64,000 bases of DNA from Ruania halotolerans (GTDB lineage: Bacteria; Actinomycetota; Actinomycetes; Actinomycetales; Beutenbergiaceae): positions 868,001 through 932,000 of the forward strand of contig NZ_CP088017.1 of assembly GCF_021049285.1 (NCBI RefSeq), read 5' to 3'. This document shows positions 7,315-15,651 of the stretch, in pieces. Both the position numbers and the translations under genes were made by a program. The first letter of the stretch is position 1. Every line of letters starts with the position of its first letter. The notes beneath the pieces are model-generated. The model was not told where the DNA came from. It saw nothing but the letters and a program-made list of their open reading frames with translations, and searched no databases.

Positions 7315-9372
7315 TCAGAACCGGCCGCCACCTCCTCGGCGTCCGCCGCCGCCACCGAAGCCTCCGCCGAAGCTCCGCCCGCCGCGTGATCCGCTCCCCC
7401 CGAAGCCGCCGCCGAACCCGCCGCCGAAGCCTCCGCCGCCACCCATGGTCCCCCCGAGGATCCCGCCGAGGATGAGGGATCCGATATCAATTCCGGAGGT
7501 GCCGCGATGGCCGTACTCGCTCCCGCCGTAGCCGAATCCAGCGCCCCCGTGGCCGCCCATCTGGGCGGACTCCCACCGGCGTACATCGGCATGTGCCTGG
7601 TCGCGCGCTTGCGAAGCAGCCGCCCAGGCCTGGTTGAGGTGTGCGATCGCCTGCTGCGGTGCCGATGTCTGCGCCGAACGCGCCTGGGCGAGTAACCCCG
7701 TGGCATCGGCCAGGCGGGTGCGTGCCTGAGCCCCGACGGCGCCCCGGTGAGTGGCGATGTAGGCGTTCACCGAGCGCACCAGATCCTCGGTCCGCTGCAG
7801 GCCCGTCGGGAGCTTCGCCGTGGCACGCTGGTGCACCTCGGCCTGCTCCCGATGCGGGGCCAGGGCCTCGTCGAGCGCATCCTCGGCACCACTGATCTCG
7901 GCGAGCGCGGCGATCGGGTCACCGGTCTCGCGGGCTTCCTCGGCCTGCGCGATGGCGGCGTTCGCCCGGGGCAGCACACCCTGCACTTTCGCATCACCGG
8001 CGGCGAGCCGGTCGGCGTCCACCAGATCGGCGCGGATCGAGGCCAATGCGGGGTTCAACTGGGCGCGGGCCTCGGCCAACTGGATGCTGCCCTGGTGTAC
8101 CGACTCGACCAGTGCGACCGCCTGGCCGAGAGCATCTTCGGCGGTGCGCGCGTAGGCAACAGCACCGGCCCGGTCTTCCTCCGCGAGCCGGGCGCGGCCC
8201 GCCTGCACCGCCTCCTTGGCGGCGGCCAGCAGATGGCGCGCCTGCTCCGGTGCCTTGGCCACGGACTCCAGCGCCGTCGCCGGGTAGGTCGCGCGGAGCT
8301 GACTTAGCGCGTGCTCGGCCGGGGGGAGGGTGTCGCTGATCTCCTGAGCGCGCTGCTCGATCTCGTCCAAGGATTGCGGCGCCCGCTCCTGCATATTGCG
8401 CAGCCGCTCGAACGCCTCAGCCTGCTCATCGAGCGAGGCGTCCGCCGCCTCACACAGAGCGATGATCCGGGTGAACCCCGCGCGGCGCTCGGACTCGTTC
8501 GTGCCGGCGGAGCGTTCCATGCTGTTCTGTACGCCGAACGCCTCAGCGAGCTGCTCCTTCGCCTCGTTCACCGTGGTGCGGAACTGCTGGATGGCCTGCA
8601 GACCGAACTGGGCCTCGGCGAAAGAGAGCTCTTCTTCGGAACTGCGCACGGAGTCGTCCAGGGCCACCAGGGCGGAACCGGCCCGTTGGCCGAGCTCCTC
8701 GAGGGAAAGACCAGCCAGTTGCTCCTCGAGGGAGCCCGGCGGTGGGGGAGGAGTAGCACCACTGCCCGTTCGCACCTGCTGCCCCGCCCCGACGGACGCA
8801 CGCCGGCGGGAACGCGCCACGGAGCGCACCACGACGATCGCGATGATCACCACGATGCCCACTACGAGCAGCACCCAGATGATCGAACCGGAGCCGCCGG
8901 TCGCTTCCTCGCGCATTTCATCCGCAGCCGTGACTCCCGCGCCGGTCCAGTCGTCCGCGGCGAGGTAATCCTCCATCGCGCTCTCAACCGACTGCAACTG
9001 GGAGTCGCTGAGCGGGAAGGCCTCCGCCACCGACCAGGCGTACGCGCGGTCGGTCACCGCCACCGCGAAGAGTGCGTCGTTCACGCCCAGGTCGGAGAGT
9101 TCAGCGGTTTCGTCCGCCCAGTCCGCGGTGTCCATCCCGTCGAAGGAGTCGATGAACACCACGAACAGGTCCAGGTCGGTCTCCTCAGCGAGCCGCGTGG
9201 TGGCATCCTCGATCTCGGCCGCGCCCCCGGAGAGGACGCCCTCACTCGTGCGGTCCTCCACGTGACCTTCCACACGGAACGGCTCCTCGGCCAAGGCGGG
9301 GGACGCCGTCAGGGTGGTGCTGAGGCCAAGGGCGGCCAGCAGCCCGAGGCAAGCGAGCAGGCGCGGGAGCAT
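7315..9372 (-). CDS. TPM-domain membrane protein with coiled coil and Gly-rich tail
   Basis: 685 residues from the ATG at 9372, which has GGAG eight bases upstream; further upstream codons are not family-like. A signal peptide (MLPRLLACLGLLAALGLSTTLTASPALAEE) is followed by a TPM domain (about 33-155: VEDRTSEGVLSGG, LDLFVVFIDSFDGMD, DALFAVAVTDRAYAWSV). Then come a transmembrane helix (about 165-188, IIWVLLVVGIVVIIAIVVV), a long cytoplasmic helical/coiled-coil region (about 220-600) and a tail of GGGFGGGFGG and RGGRSFGGG runs ending RRGGGGRF. TPM proteins such as YgcG are tied to membrane integrity. The downstream pspA supports a joint envelope-stress role. Confidence 0.87.
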   Translation of the reverse strand: MLPRLLACLGLLAALGLSTTLTASPALAEEPFRVEGHVEDRTSEGVLSGGAAEIEDATTRLAEETDLDLFVVFIDSFDGMDTADWADETAELSDLGVNDALFAVAVTDRAYAWSVAEAFPLSDSQLQSVESAMEDYLAADDWTGAGVTAADEMREEATGGSGSIIWVLLVVGIVVIIAIVVVRSVARSRRRASVGAGQQVRTGSGATPPPPPGSLEEQLAGLSLEELGQRAGSALVALDDSVRSSEEELSFAEAQFGLQAIQQFRTTVNEAKEQLAEAFGVQNSMERSAGTNESERRAGFTRIIALCEAADASLDEQAEAFERLRNMQERAPQSLDEIEQRAQEISDTLPPAEHALSQLRATYPATALESVAKAPEQARHLLAAAKEAVQAGRARLAEEDRAGAVAYARTAEDALGQAVALVESVHQGSIQLAEARAQLNPALASIRADLVDADRLAAGDAKVQGVLPRANAAIAQAEEARETGDPIAALAEISGAEDALDEALAPHREQAEVHQRATAKLPTGLQRTEDLVRSVNAYIATHRGAVGAQARTRLADATGLLAQARSAQTSAPQQAIAHLNQAWAAASQARDQAHADVRRWESAQMGGHGGAGFGYGGSEYGHRGTSGIDIGSLILGGILGGTMGGGGGFGGGFGGGFGGSGSRGGRSFGGGFGGGGGRRGGGGRF

Positions 9373-9521
9373 GCGGTTCACTCCATGATCTTCGCTGTTC
9401 GTCGGCGGCGATGCAACGAACGCGCGTGGGGAGGAGTCACCGTGCGCATGTGAGGCGGCGATGTGAGCCAGCACACGCATGGATTTCCGGCAGTCCAGGT
9501 TGCGGGGCTATCTTGCACGCC

Positions 9522-10259
9522 GTGACCGAGACCTCTTCCTTCATCGCATCCGACGGCCCGCAGGTGAGCGTGGTGCAGCATCAGGATTCTGTGCCGCCGG
9601 GGCTCCTTGGAGACTCACTTGCAGGCCTGCCGGTGCAGATCGTGCGCCCGGACCTCGGGGACGACCTTCCGGAGGTCGCGGACCTGGATGCGCTGATCGT
9701 GCTCGGTGGCACGATGGCCTCCATCGATGACCAGGAGCACCCATGGCTGGCGCGCGTGCGTGATCTGCTGGCCAGCGCCGTCGAACAGGACGTGCCGACC
9801 CTGGGCATCTGCCTCGGCGCCCAGCTTCTTGCGCTCGCCGGTGGCGGGCAGGTGCAGGTCGCTGCCCCGAGCGGGCCGGAGCGGGGGGTGATCGAGGTGC
9901 GGATGCGCCCCGATGCGGCGAAGGATCCGGTGCTCGGGCCGGTGATGGACGCTCTGGGCCGGGATATCCCGGTGCCGGCGATGCACAGCGATGCCGTGAC
10001 CGTGCTGCCGAAGAGCGCCACCTGGCTGGCATCCTCGCTGCAGTACCCGTTCCAGGCGTTCCGGCTGCGCAGTGCTCTTGGCCTGCAGTTCCATCCCGAG
10101 GCGAGCGAGGACATCATGCGGCAGTGGGCCGTGGGTGAGGGTCTCGACGCGGATGAGCTCACGGCGGGGTATGCCCAGCATGGTGAGGGGCTCGCGGTGC
10201 TCGTCAGGGAGCTCGGCTCGGCCTTCGCCGCACAGGTGCGCCAGCGCGTGACCGTCTGA
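9522..10259 (+). CDS. Class I glutamine amidotransferase (GMP synthase-like GATase domain)
   Basis: 245 residues from the GTG at 9522; the frame is open 5' of this but loses family character. The triad is visible: nucleophile Cys97 in TLGICLGAQLLA, and His191 with Glu193 in GLQFHPEAS. The strand LIVLGGTMASIDDQEHPWL is typical of stand-alone GATases related to the GuaA N-terminal domain. It releases ammonia from glutamine for an unknown acceptor. A TATCTT at 9509-9514 lies 7 bp before the GTG, so the message could be leaderless. It is divergent from the TPM gene. Confidence 0.85.
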   Translation: MTETSSFIASDGPQVSVVQHQDSVPPGLLGDSLAGLPVQIVRPDLGDDLPEVADLDALIVLGGTMASIDDQEHPWLARVRDLLASAVEQDVPTLGICLGAQLLALAGGGQVQVAAPSGPERGVIEVRMRPDAAKDPVLGPVMDALGRDIPVPAMHSDAVTVLPKSATWLASSLQYPFQAFRLRSALGLQFHPEASEDIMRQWAVGEGLDADELTAGYAQHGEGLAVLVRELGSAFAAQVRQRVTV

Positions 10260-10312
10260 CGGCGCCTGTCTAGGTCGCGGCGAGGTGCTTCGCGAACGCA
10301 CCCCGGGAGCCG

Positions 10313-11458
10313 TCAGCGCATGGTCTGGTCGAGAAACTCCCACACGTGCGCCTGCAGATCAGTGCCGAACGCATGCGGTTCGTCCACGAACACCCCGCGA
10401 TAGGCCTGCGCCGCTCCGGCTCGCTCGTAGCGTGCGGCGATCGTCTGCTGCGCGGCACGCATCCCGTCGAGAGGAAACAGGGCGTCCTGCTCGCCGTAGC
10501 CCACGAAGAGCGGCCGAGGGGCCGCGGCGGCTGCGATATCGGGCCAGTCGGCCACACGACCGATGCCCGGGTTCATCATCATCCAGGTGTGGCTGTGCAC
10601 GTAGCCATCGAGTGCCTGCTCGAGCGTGGTCATCATGCACAGCACGGCGGCGGCGCGGACCTGATCACTGAGTGCGGTGGCCAGTGCGGCGCGCGCACCG
10701 CCGCCGGAAAGCCCGAGCACGGCCACCCCGCCCGACTGCACGTCCGCACGCCGCGTGAGGAGATCGACGGCGATCAGGTCCTCCCGGGCGACCATTCCTC
10801 CCCAGGAGGTGCCCAGTACGCCGAGCAGCTTGGCCACGGCGTCCTCATGGGTGCCAGCGTGCGCGTCGTAGACCTCACTCTCGGTCAGCCTGCGACCGGC
10901 CCGCTCAGCCTCGGCGAGCTGCAACTGGGTGACGGCGGTGCTCCGGCTGGGCATCGCCGTCACCGGGATTCGCCTGCTGCCCCAACCGAAGGCATCCGGG
11001 GCGAGGACTGTGTAGCCGCGGCGGGCCAGCTCATTCGCCACCGCGACCGACCCGTAGCCTCCCGCTCGGATCTGCCGGACCCTCTCGTGCGGCGGCTTCG
11101 GCCCGTCCGCCACCTTCTCCTTGCCGTAGTACTTCACCCCGCCGTGGCAGTGCATCATCACAGCCGCGGGCAGCGGACCCGCCTCGCCGGCCGGTCGTAA
11201 CAGCCAGCCGCGCGAGGGGGCGCCCACTGCGACATCCCACTCCAGCTCGGTGCCCGCCACCCCGTCCCGCTCCCAGCTACCCAGCTCGGTCACCTGTGGC
11301 TGCCCGGGCTCAATCCAGACTCCGAGCGTGTCGATCAGGCGGCGCCGGATCTCCTGCCCAGTGGGTGCATCGGAGCCGAACAGCGGCCCACGGGAGCGGG
11401 CCAGATCCAGCAGGCCGGGAACGCCGGCGAGGTCGGCGGGTGGGGTGATTGACGTCAT
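10313..11458 (-). CDS. Alpha/beta hydrolase (dienelactone hydrolase / acetyl esterase-like)
   Basis: 381 residues; no signal peptide, so probably cytoplasmic. The fold markers are AAVMMHCHGG (oxyanion region, about 98-107), RGYTVLAPDAFGWG, the nucleophile elbow VAVLGLSGGGARAA, a C-terminal acid region (PLFVGYGEQDALFP) and histidine in VDEPHAFG. The long insert between the oxyanion loop and the elbow is usual for hydrolases annotated as dienelactone or acyl esterases. A GGGAGG ribosome site precedes the ATG at 11458. The substrate is unknown. Confidence 0.82.
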   Translation of the reverse strand: MTSITPPADLAGVPGLLDLARSRGPLFGSDAPTGQEIRRRLIDTLGVWIEPGQPQVTELGSWERDGVAGTELEWDVAVGAPSRGWLLRPAGEAGPLPAAVMMHCHGGVKYYGKEKVADGPKPPHERVRQIRAGGYGSVAVANELARRGYTVLAPDAFGWGSRRIPVTAMPSRSTAVTQLQLAEAERAGRRLTESEVYDAHAGTHEDAVAKLLGVLGTSWGGMVAREDLIAVDLLTRRADVQSGGVAVLGLSGGGARAALATALSDQVRAAAVLCMMTTLEQALDGYVHSHTWMMMNPGIGRVADWPDIAAAAAPRPLFVGYGEQDALFPLDGMRAAQQTIAARYERAGAAQAYRGVFVDEPHAFGTDLQAHVWEFLDQTMR

Positions 11459-11528
11459 CGAAGTCCTCCCATGGGCACTGCAGCCTAGACCCTCTGGGTT
11501 GACCGCAGGGGCAACGGCACCGAGGGGG

Positions 11529-12122
11529 TCAACGTGAGCGGGGATCCTTGAGGGATGACATCGCGTCCATCAGCGTGGTGTGGATGTAGGCCAGCGCGGG
11601 TGTGGTGAACGACTCCCACGATTGGTCATCGGTGGCGTCTGCTGAGGTGGTGCCCTCCCATCCCGCGCCGTCGTGTTCCTCACCAGTCGCTGAGGGGTCA
11701 GCCTCGGTCCAGGCGGACGCTGCCGGGTCGTGCTTGTAGACCCACCACAGATGACCGAAGGGGTCCGCGAACCGAGAGAGCACGTCGCCCCAGAAGTCGG
11801 TGGGTTCGGTGACGATTCGGGCCCCGTGCTTCGCAGCGCGCTCCAATGTGGCTGCTGGGTCCTCCACATAGACGCGCACGAACGCCGGGGTGTATGGCCA
11901 GTCAGGCTTGCGGTCGGCGATGGTGATGGTCGAGTTGCCGATCACCAGTTCGGAGTGCAGCACGAGCCCGTCCGCGTCCGTGGTCCGGGCGTCTGGGACC
12001 TCCGTGGCATCGAAGACGTCGACGAGAAAGCGGGCAAGGTCACCCGCGTTGTCGGTCATGATGAACGGGTCGACCGTGGCGGAGCCGGCGGGGGTGGGAG
12101 GAGCGGTGGGGGTCTCGGACAT
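11529..12122 (-). CDS. VOC-family (glyoxalase-fold) protein
   Basis: 197 residues from the ATG at 12122, which follows AAGGAAAG at good spacing; upstream codons are not family-like. The N-terminal 130 residues show VOC beta-alpha-beta repeats: DPFIMTDNAGDLARFLVDVFDATEV, LVIGNSTITIAD, FVRVYVEDPAATLERAAKHGARIVTEPTDFWGD and SRFADPFGHLWWV. This resembles PhnB-like glyoxalase/bleomycin-resistance proteins. The C-terminal 65 residues are acidic and do not match the fold. It is divergent from the WYL regulator across 91 bp, which may control it. Confidence 0.85.
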   Translation of the reverse strand: MSETPTAPPTPAGSATVDPFIMTDNAGDLARFLVDVFDATEVPDARTTDADGLVLHSELVIGNSTITIADRKPDWPYTPAFVRVYVEDPAATLERAAKHGARIVTEPTDFWGDVLSRFADPFGHLWWVYKHDPAASAWTEADPSATGEEHDGAGWEGTTSADATDDQSWESFTTPALAYIHTTLMDAMSSLKDPRSR

Positions 12123-12213
12123 GTCGTCTTTCCTTCCAATGGGTTGCGATGCGTCACCACCATCTCCCCTCTTGTGGCCACTCGATGTCCGCAAGCTCGC
12201 GTAGCGTCAGTGC

Positions 12214-13230
12214 ATGTCCTCCACCAGTGCCCGGGCTCTCGATCTCCTCGGGCTGCTGCAGGTCCGGCGCCATTGGCCGGGCCACGAGCTGGCGCGGCGG
12301 CTCGGAGTCAGCCAGCGCACCCTCCGCCGCGATGTGCATACCCTGCAGGAGATCGGCTATCCGATCACCACGAGCCCAGGGACCGGCGGGGGGTACCAGC
12401 TCGGTGCGGGCACCTCCCTGCCACCATTGGTCCTGAGCGAAGATGAGGCCGCCGCAACGGTGATGGGCCTGCAGGAGATCGCGACGGGCGCGCACCCCGC
12501 TTCCGCGGACGCGGCCGTCAGTGCCATGGCCAAGATCGTGCAGGTCCTTCCCGTGCGCATCCGCGGCCGGATCGATAGCCTGCGCGCCGTCGCGCTTCCC
12601 GCGGGCCTTGCAGCCTCGCGAGCTGCCATCAGCGATGTCACCGCGCTGACGACGGTGGCGCTCGCCTGCCGCGACAGCGAGACCGTCTCCTTCTCCTACA
12701 CCTCCAGCGAACACGTCTCCACCCAGCGCGAGGCCCAGCCGCACCGCATCGTCAACGTCGAGAGCCGCCTGTATCTCGTGGCCTGGGACCTTGGGCGTGC
12801 CGACTGGCGCACCTTCAGGATCGACCGCATCGCAACGCCGTGCCGCACTGGCGACCGGTTCGCCCCTCGTCGCCTGCCTGATGACGATCCGGTGGTCTAC
12901 GTACGCGCACAGATCGGATCTGTGCCCGCCCGGTATCGCGTCCGCGCGACCGTGTTCGGCGCAGCCGCGAGGGTGCAGGCAGAGATTGCGCACTACGGGA
13001 GCGTTGAGCCCATCGATGATCACTCGTGCCGGGTCAGTATCGCCGCCGAGTCCTTGGATTGGGCCGCCTTCTGCCTGGCAGCGTCGGGCGCACCGTTCGT
13101 GGTCCACGGCCCATCAGAAGCCGTCGAGCACATGAAGGAATGGGGGCGCAGGCTCACCGCTGCCACCGACGGGCTCGCAAGCGCGCCCTCCAGCCATTCG
13201 CGCGGAGCGACCGGGCATCCTGCACCGTAG
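12214..13230 (+). CDS. YafY-type HTH/WYL-domain transcriptional regulator
   Basis: 338 residues. The N-terminal HTH (ARALDLLGLLQVRRHWPGHELARRLGVSQRTLRRDVHTLQEIGYPITTSPGTGGGYQLG) is the HTH_11 type. The central WYL domain includes FSYTSSEHVSTQREAQPHRIVNVESRLYLVAWDLGRADWRTFRIDRI; the classic W-Y-L triplet reads YLVAWD with RTFRIDRI. A WCX-like C-terminal domain (VRATVFGAAARVQAEI) follows. WYL regulators sense small ligands or nucleic acids. It probably regulates itself and the divergent VOC gene. Confidence 0.92.
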   Translation: MSSTSARALDLLGLLQVRRHWPGHELARRLGVSQRTLRRDVHTLQEIGYPITTSPGTGGGYQLGAGTSLPPLVLSEDEAAATVMGLQEIATGAHPASADAAVSAMAKIVQVLPVRIRGRIDSLRAVALPAGLAASRAAISDVTALTTVALACRDSETVSFSYTSSEHVSTQREAQPHRIVNVESRLYLVAWDLGRADWRTFRIDRIATPCRTGDRFAPRRLPDDDPVVYVRAQIGSVPARYRVRATVFGAAARVQAEIAHYGSVEPIDDHSCRVSIAAESLDWAAFCLAASGAPFVVHGPSEAVEHMKEWGRRLTAATDGLASAPSSHSRGATGHPAP

Positions 13231-13274
13231 CGTGGTCGAGGACGCTCCCGTCCGCGGAGACCGGCCGTGACGGA

Positions 13275-14099
13275 TCAGGGCATGGCGCGGAACCGATCGG
13301 CGTGTTCCTGGGCCCACAGGGCGAAGGTTCGGGCGGGGCGTCCGGTGACATCCTCGACCGTCGGTAGCACGACGCCACTGGAATCGGGCGGGTTCGTTGC
13401 CAACTGGATTCCGAACTCCACGTAGTCGGCGTCGTACCCATAGCCGCGCAACCGTTCGCGCTCCTGAGCTTCGGTGAGGGGGACGAACGTGAGGTCGGTG
13501 CCGGTCGCCTCGGCGAGGACCCGGACGCGTTCCTGTGGCGTGAGTGCCTCTGGTCCGGTGAGTGGGTAGGTGCGACCGCCGTGCCCTTCCTCGGTGAGGG
13601 CGCGCGCGGCGACGCTGGCGATATCGGCCTCGTGGACCATGGCACTCGGATAGGTCGCCAGCATCGAGACGGTGCGGCGCGTCCGGGCTTCCTGCGCCCA
13701 GTCGAGCGCATTGGCCATGAACTCCACGGGATGCAGAACGGTCCAGGTGAGAGCGCTGGCCGCGAGAGCCCGTTCGATGCTGGTGCGCGACCAGCCACCG
13801 AGCACCGTGGCTCGCCGGACGCCATGGTGTTCAGCGTGGCCGACGATGTCTGAACCGTTGGACAGGTCCTCGAAGTCGTCGCCTCCGAAGGTGATCAGGT
13901 GAACCGCATCGACCCCGTCGAACGCACGGTCGAGCGTGGTGGCGTCGGTGAGGTCGCCTTCGACCACCTCCACGCCGGACGGGAACCGGGCAGCGGAAGG
14001 GTGACGGGTGAGCGCACGGACATCGTGCCCCTCCTGATGGAGCTGAGAGACGAGGTGCCGCCCGACCTGGCCGGTTGCTCCGGTGATGAGAATGCGCAT
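13275..14099 (-). CDS. NmrA-like / NAD(P)-binding atypical SDR
   Basis: 274 residues from the ATG at 14099. An ATG two codons earlier (14105) is also possible, but AAGGGG is then only 3 bases away. The cofactor motif is MRILITGATGQVGRHLVSQL (GxxGxxG). NmrA/QOR2-like features follow: GVEVVEGDLTDATTLDRAFDGVDAVHLIT, WTVLHPVEFMANALDWAQEARTRRTV and VHEADIASVAARALTEEGHGGRTYPLTGPEALTPQERVRVL. The classic SDR Tyr-x-x-x-Lys is absent, as usual here. It may act as a redox sensor or a quinone-type reductase. It is divergent from the YqeB-like/TetR pair. Confidence 0.87.
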   Translation of the reverse strand: MRILITGATGQVGRHLVSQLHQEGHDVRALTRHPSAARFPSGVEVVEGDLTDATTLDRAFDGVDAVHLITFGGDDFEDLSNGSDIVGHAEHHGVRRATVLGGWSRTSIERALAASALTWTVLHPVEFMANALDWAQEARTRRTVSMLATYPSAMVHEADIASVAARALTEEGHGGRTYPLTGPEALTPQERVRVLAEATGTDLTFVPLTEAQERERLRGYGYDADYVEFGIQLATNPPDSSGVVLPTVEDVTGRPARTFALWAQEHADRFRAMP

Positions 14100-14228
14100 G
14101 TTCATGGGCCCCTTCGCGAATGTGTTCTGCTGCTGATAGCAGCCATCCTCGGCCCCGTTGCGGACACGATAAGTCCACAAGCGCATCAGGTCCGCCCAGG
14201 ACATCGGTGCGAGATTGCCGCAATAATG

Positions 14229-14246
14229 GAGTACGTACTCTAGTAT
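14229..14246 (+). promoter_or_regulatory. Candidate TetR operator overlapping a -10 element
   Basis: A 12-bp perfect palindrome GAGTACGTACTC (14229-14240) is followed directly by TAGTAT (14241-14246), a good -10 hexamer. The YqeB-like ATG is only 7 bp further, so the transcript could be leaderless. The downstream TetR gene makes this a plausible autoregulatory site. No good -35 was found. Confidence 0.45.
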
Positions 14247-14253
14247 TGCCCGC

Positions 14254-14970
14254 ATGGACGCTACGCAGCTACGGCAGCCTCGAATCATCCCGATCGGGTT
14301 CGGGATCGCGGTCCTGGTCCCTGGGGTTGGACTCGGGTTCGGCGGTCCGGCCCTCGCCGCATGGCTGGTCGACCTACTCGACAGGTCACCGCTCCCGTCG
14401 CCCGGTGTGCTGCAGGTGATCGCCGGGCTGCCGTGGTCGTGGTCGATCCCGATCGGTGTGGCGCTCGGGGCGATCGGAGCGGCCTTTCTCGCGTCCACTA
14501 TCGTGCACGAGAGTCTGCGCCTGAGTGTGGCGAGCGATCGCCTCGAGTATCGCCAGGAGGACCAGGATGGGTGGATCGACCGCACCGATGTGGCAACGGT
14601 TTACCCCGAGGGGAGCAACGTCGTCGTGCTCGATGCATCCGGGCGGATGCGGGCGCGACTCAATGCTGACGGGCTGAATCGCGAGGCAGTCCAGAGCGCG
14701 CTGCGCGAGCACGGCTACCCCTGGCGTGATCAGGACCCGTTCGAGGCCGACTATCAGCGGTGGGCGGACGGCAAGCCCGGCTTCACCACGGCCGAGCACC
14801 GCCTCATCAGGCAGTGGCGGGAGAAGCGGCGCAAGAACACCGACCGCATGGAGGCCGAAGAGGCGCTGCGCGAATCGAACCTTGTGGTCCGTTGGTGCCA
14901 GGACAGCGTGGAGGTTCGTCGAGCGGGAGAGTCGGACCATGGCACGGACAGTCGACCCGCAACGTCATGA
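14254..14970 (+). CDS. YqeB-like membrane protein
   Basis: 238 residues with two hydrophobic helices (about 12-40 and 65-90), then a soluble PH-like region (LRLSVASDRLEYRQEDQDGWIDRTDVATVYPEGSNVVVLDASGRMRARLNADGLN) and a helical basic C-terminus (HRLIRQWREKRRKNTDRMEAEEALRESNLVVR). The order fits the YqeB family of small membrane proteins in Firmicutes and Actinobacteria, whose role is unknown. Its 3' end overlaps the TetR gene by 32 bases, so the two are probably co-expressed. Confidence 0.75.
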   Translation: MDATQLRQPRIIPIGFGIAVLVPGVGLGFGGPALAAWLVDLLDRSPLPSPGVLQVIAGLPWSWSIPIGVALGAIGAAFLASTIVHESLRLSVASDRLEYRQEDQDGWIDRTDVATVYPEGSNVVVLDASGRMRARLNADGLNREAVQSALREHGYPWRDQDPFEADYQRWADGKPGFTTAEHRLIRQWREKRRKNTDRMEAEEALRESNLVVRWCQDSVEVRRAGESDHGTDSRPATS

Positions 14971-15553
14971 GGCGCGGCGGCTGCAGATCATCGACGCCGC
15001 CATCACTGTCATCGCTGCCCGAGGATATGAGCGCGCCACCACGGCGGCGATCTGCCGCGAAGCTCGAATCGGATCGGGGACGTTCTTCCACTACTTCCCC
15101 ACCAAGGCTGAGTTGCTCGTGGCGATTCTGCGTCTCGGCACCACCGAGGCGGAGGATCTGCGCACGCGCCTCAACGAGCAGGACGATCCCGTGGTCGCGT
15201 TGGATCTCGTTGTCGAGCAGGCGATCACCGATGCCGAGGATCCGCGGGTGGCGGGTTTCGTGCGCGCTGTGGCCACGGTGATGTCCGAACCCGCGATTGC
15301 TGCCGCACTCGAAGCCGAGGAGCAGGCACAGCGGGGGATCCTGGTGGAGTGCATCGTCCGTGCGCAGCAGTCTGGTCAGGTGCGCACCGATCTGTCCGCC
15401 GACCGGCTGGCCTCCTGGCTACGGCTGTTGCTGGACGGCTTCCTCGAACAGATCGCCACCGCCCCCGCGTTCACCGCACAGCGTGAAGGTCCGGTGCTAC
15501 GGGAGGCGGTGCGGGCCGTGCTGACCGGACCGACGAGTGTGCGTGGGACCTGA
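14939..15553 (+). CDS. TetR/AcrR-family transcriptional regulator
   Basis: 204 residues from the ATG at 14939. The N-terminal HTH is textbook TetR: RLQIIDAAITVIAARGYERATTAAICREARIGSGTFFHYFPTKAELLVAIL. The C-terminal ligand-binding domain is all-helical and ends LASWLRLLLDGFLEQIATAP. The gene overlaps the YqeB-like gene by 32 bases. The palindrome at 14229-14240 is the likely operator, shared with the divergent NmrA-like gene. The ligand is unknown. Confidence 0.94.
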   Translation: MARTVDPQRHEARRLQIIDAAITVIAARGYERATTAAICREARIGSGTFFHYFPTKAELLVAILRLGTTEAEDLRTRLNEQDDPVVALDLVVEQAITDAEDPRVAGFVRAVATVMSEPAIAAALEAEEQAQRGILVECIVRAQQSGQVRTDLSADRLASWLRLLLDGFLEQIATAPAFTAQREGPVLREAVRAVLTGPTSVRGT

Positions 15554-15651
15554 CATCGTCCAGGCTGCCGCACTCGACTCATGACTGTTGATCCGGTCAG
15601 CCTGCGGCAACCCGGTCACGGATGATCGCGTGAGCGCCGGGCCCGGGGTGG

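Noticed and set aside
11498-11533. Inverted repeat GTTGACC/GGTCAAC as a terminator of the VOC gene
   Set aside because: One arm overlaps the stop codon and the loop is 22 bases, so a functional hairpin is not convincing.
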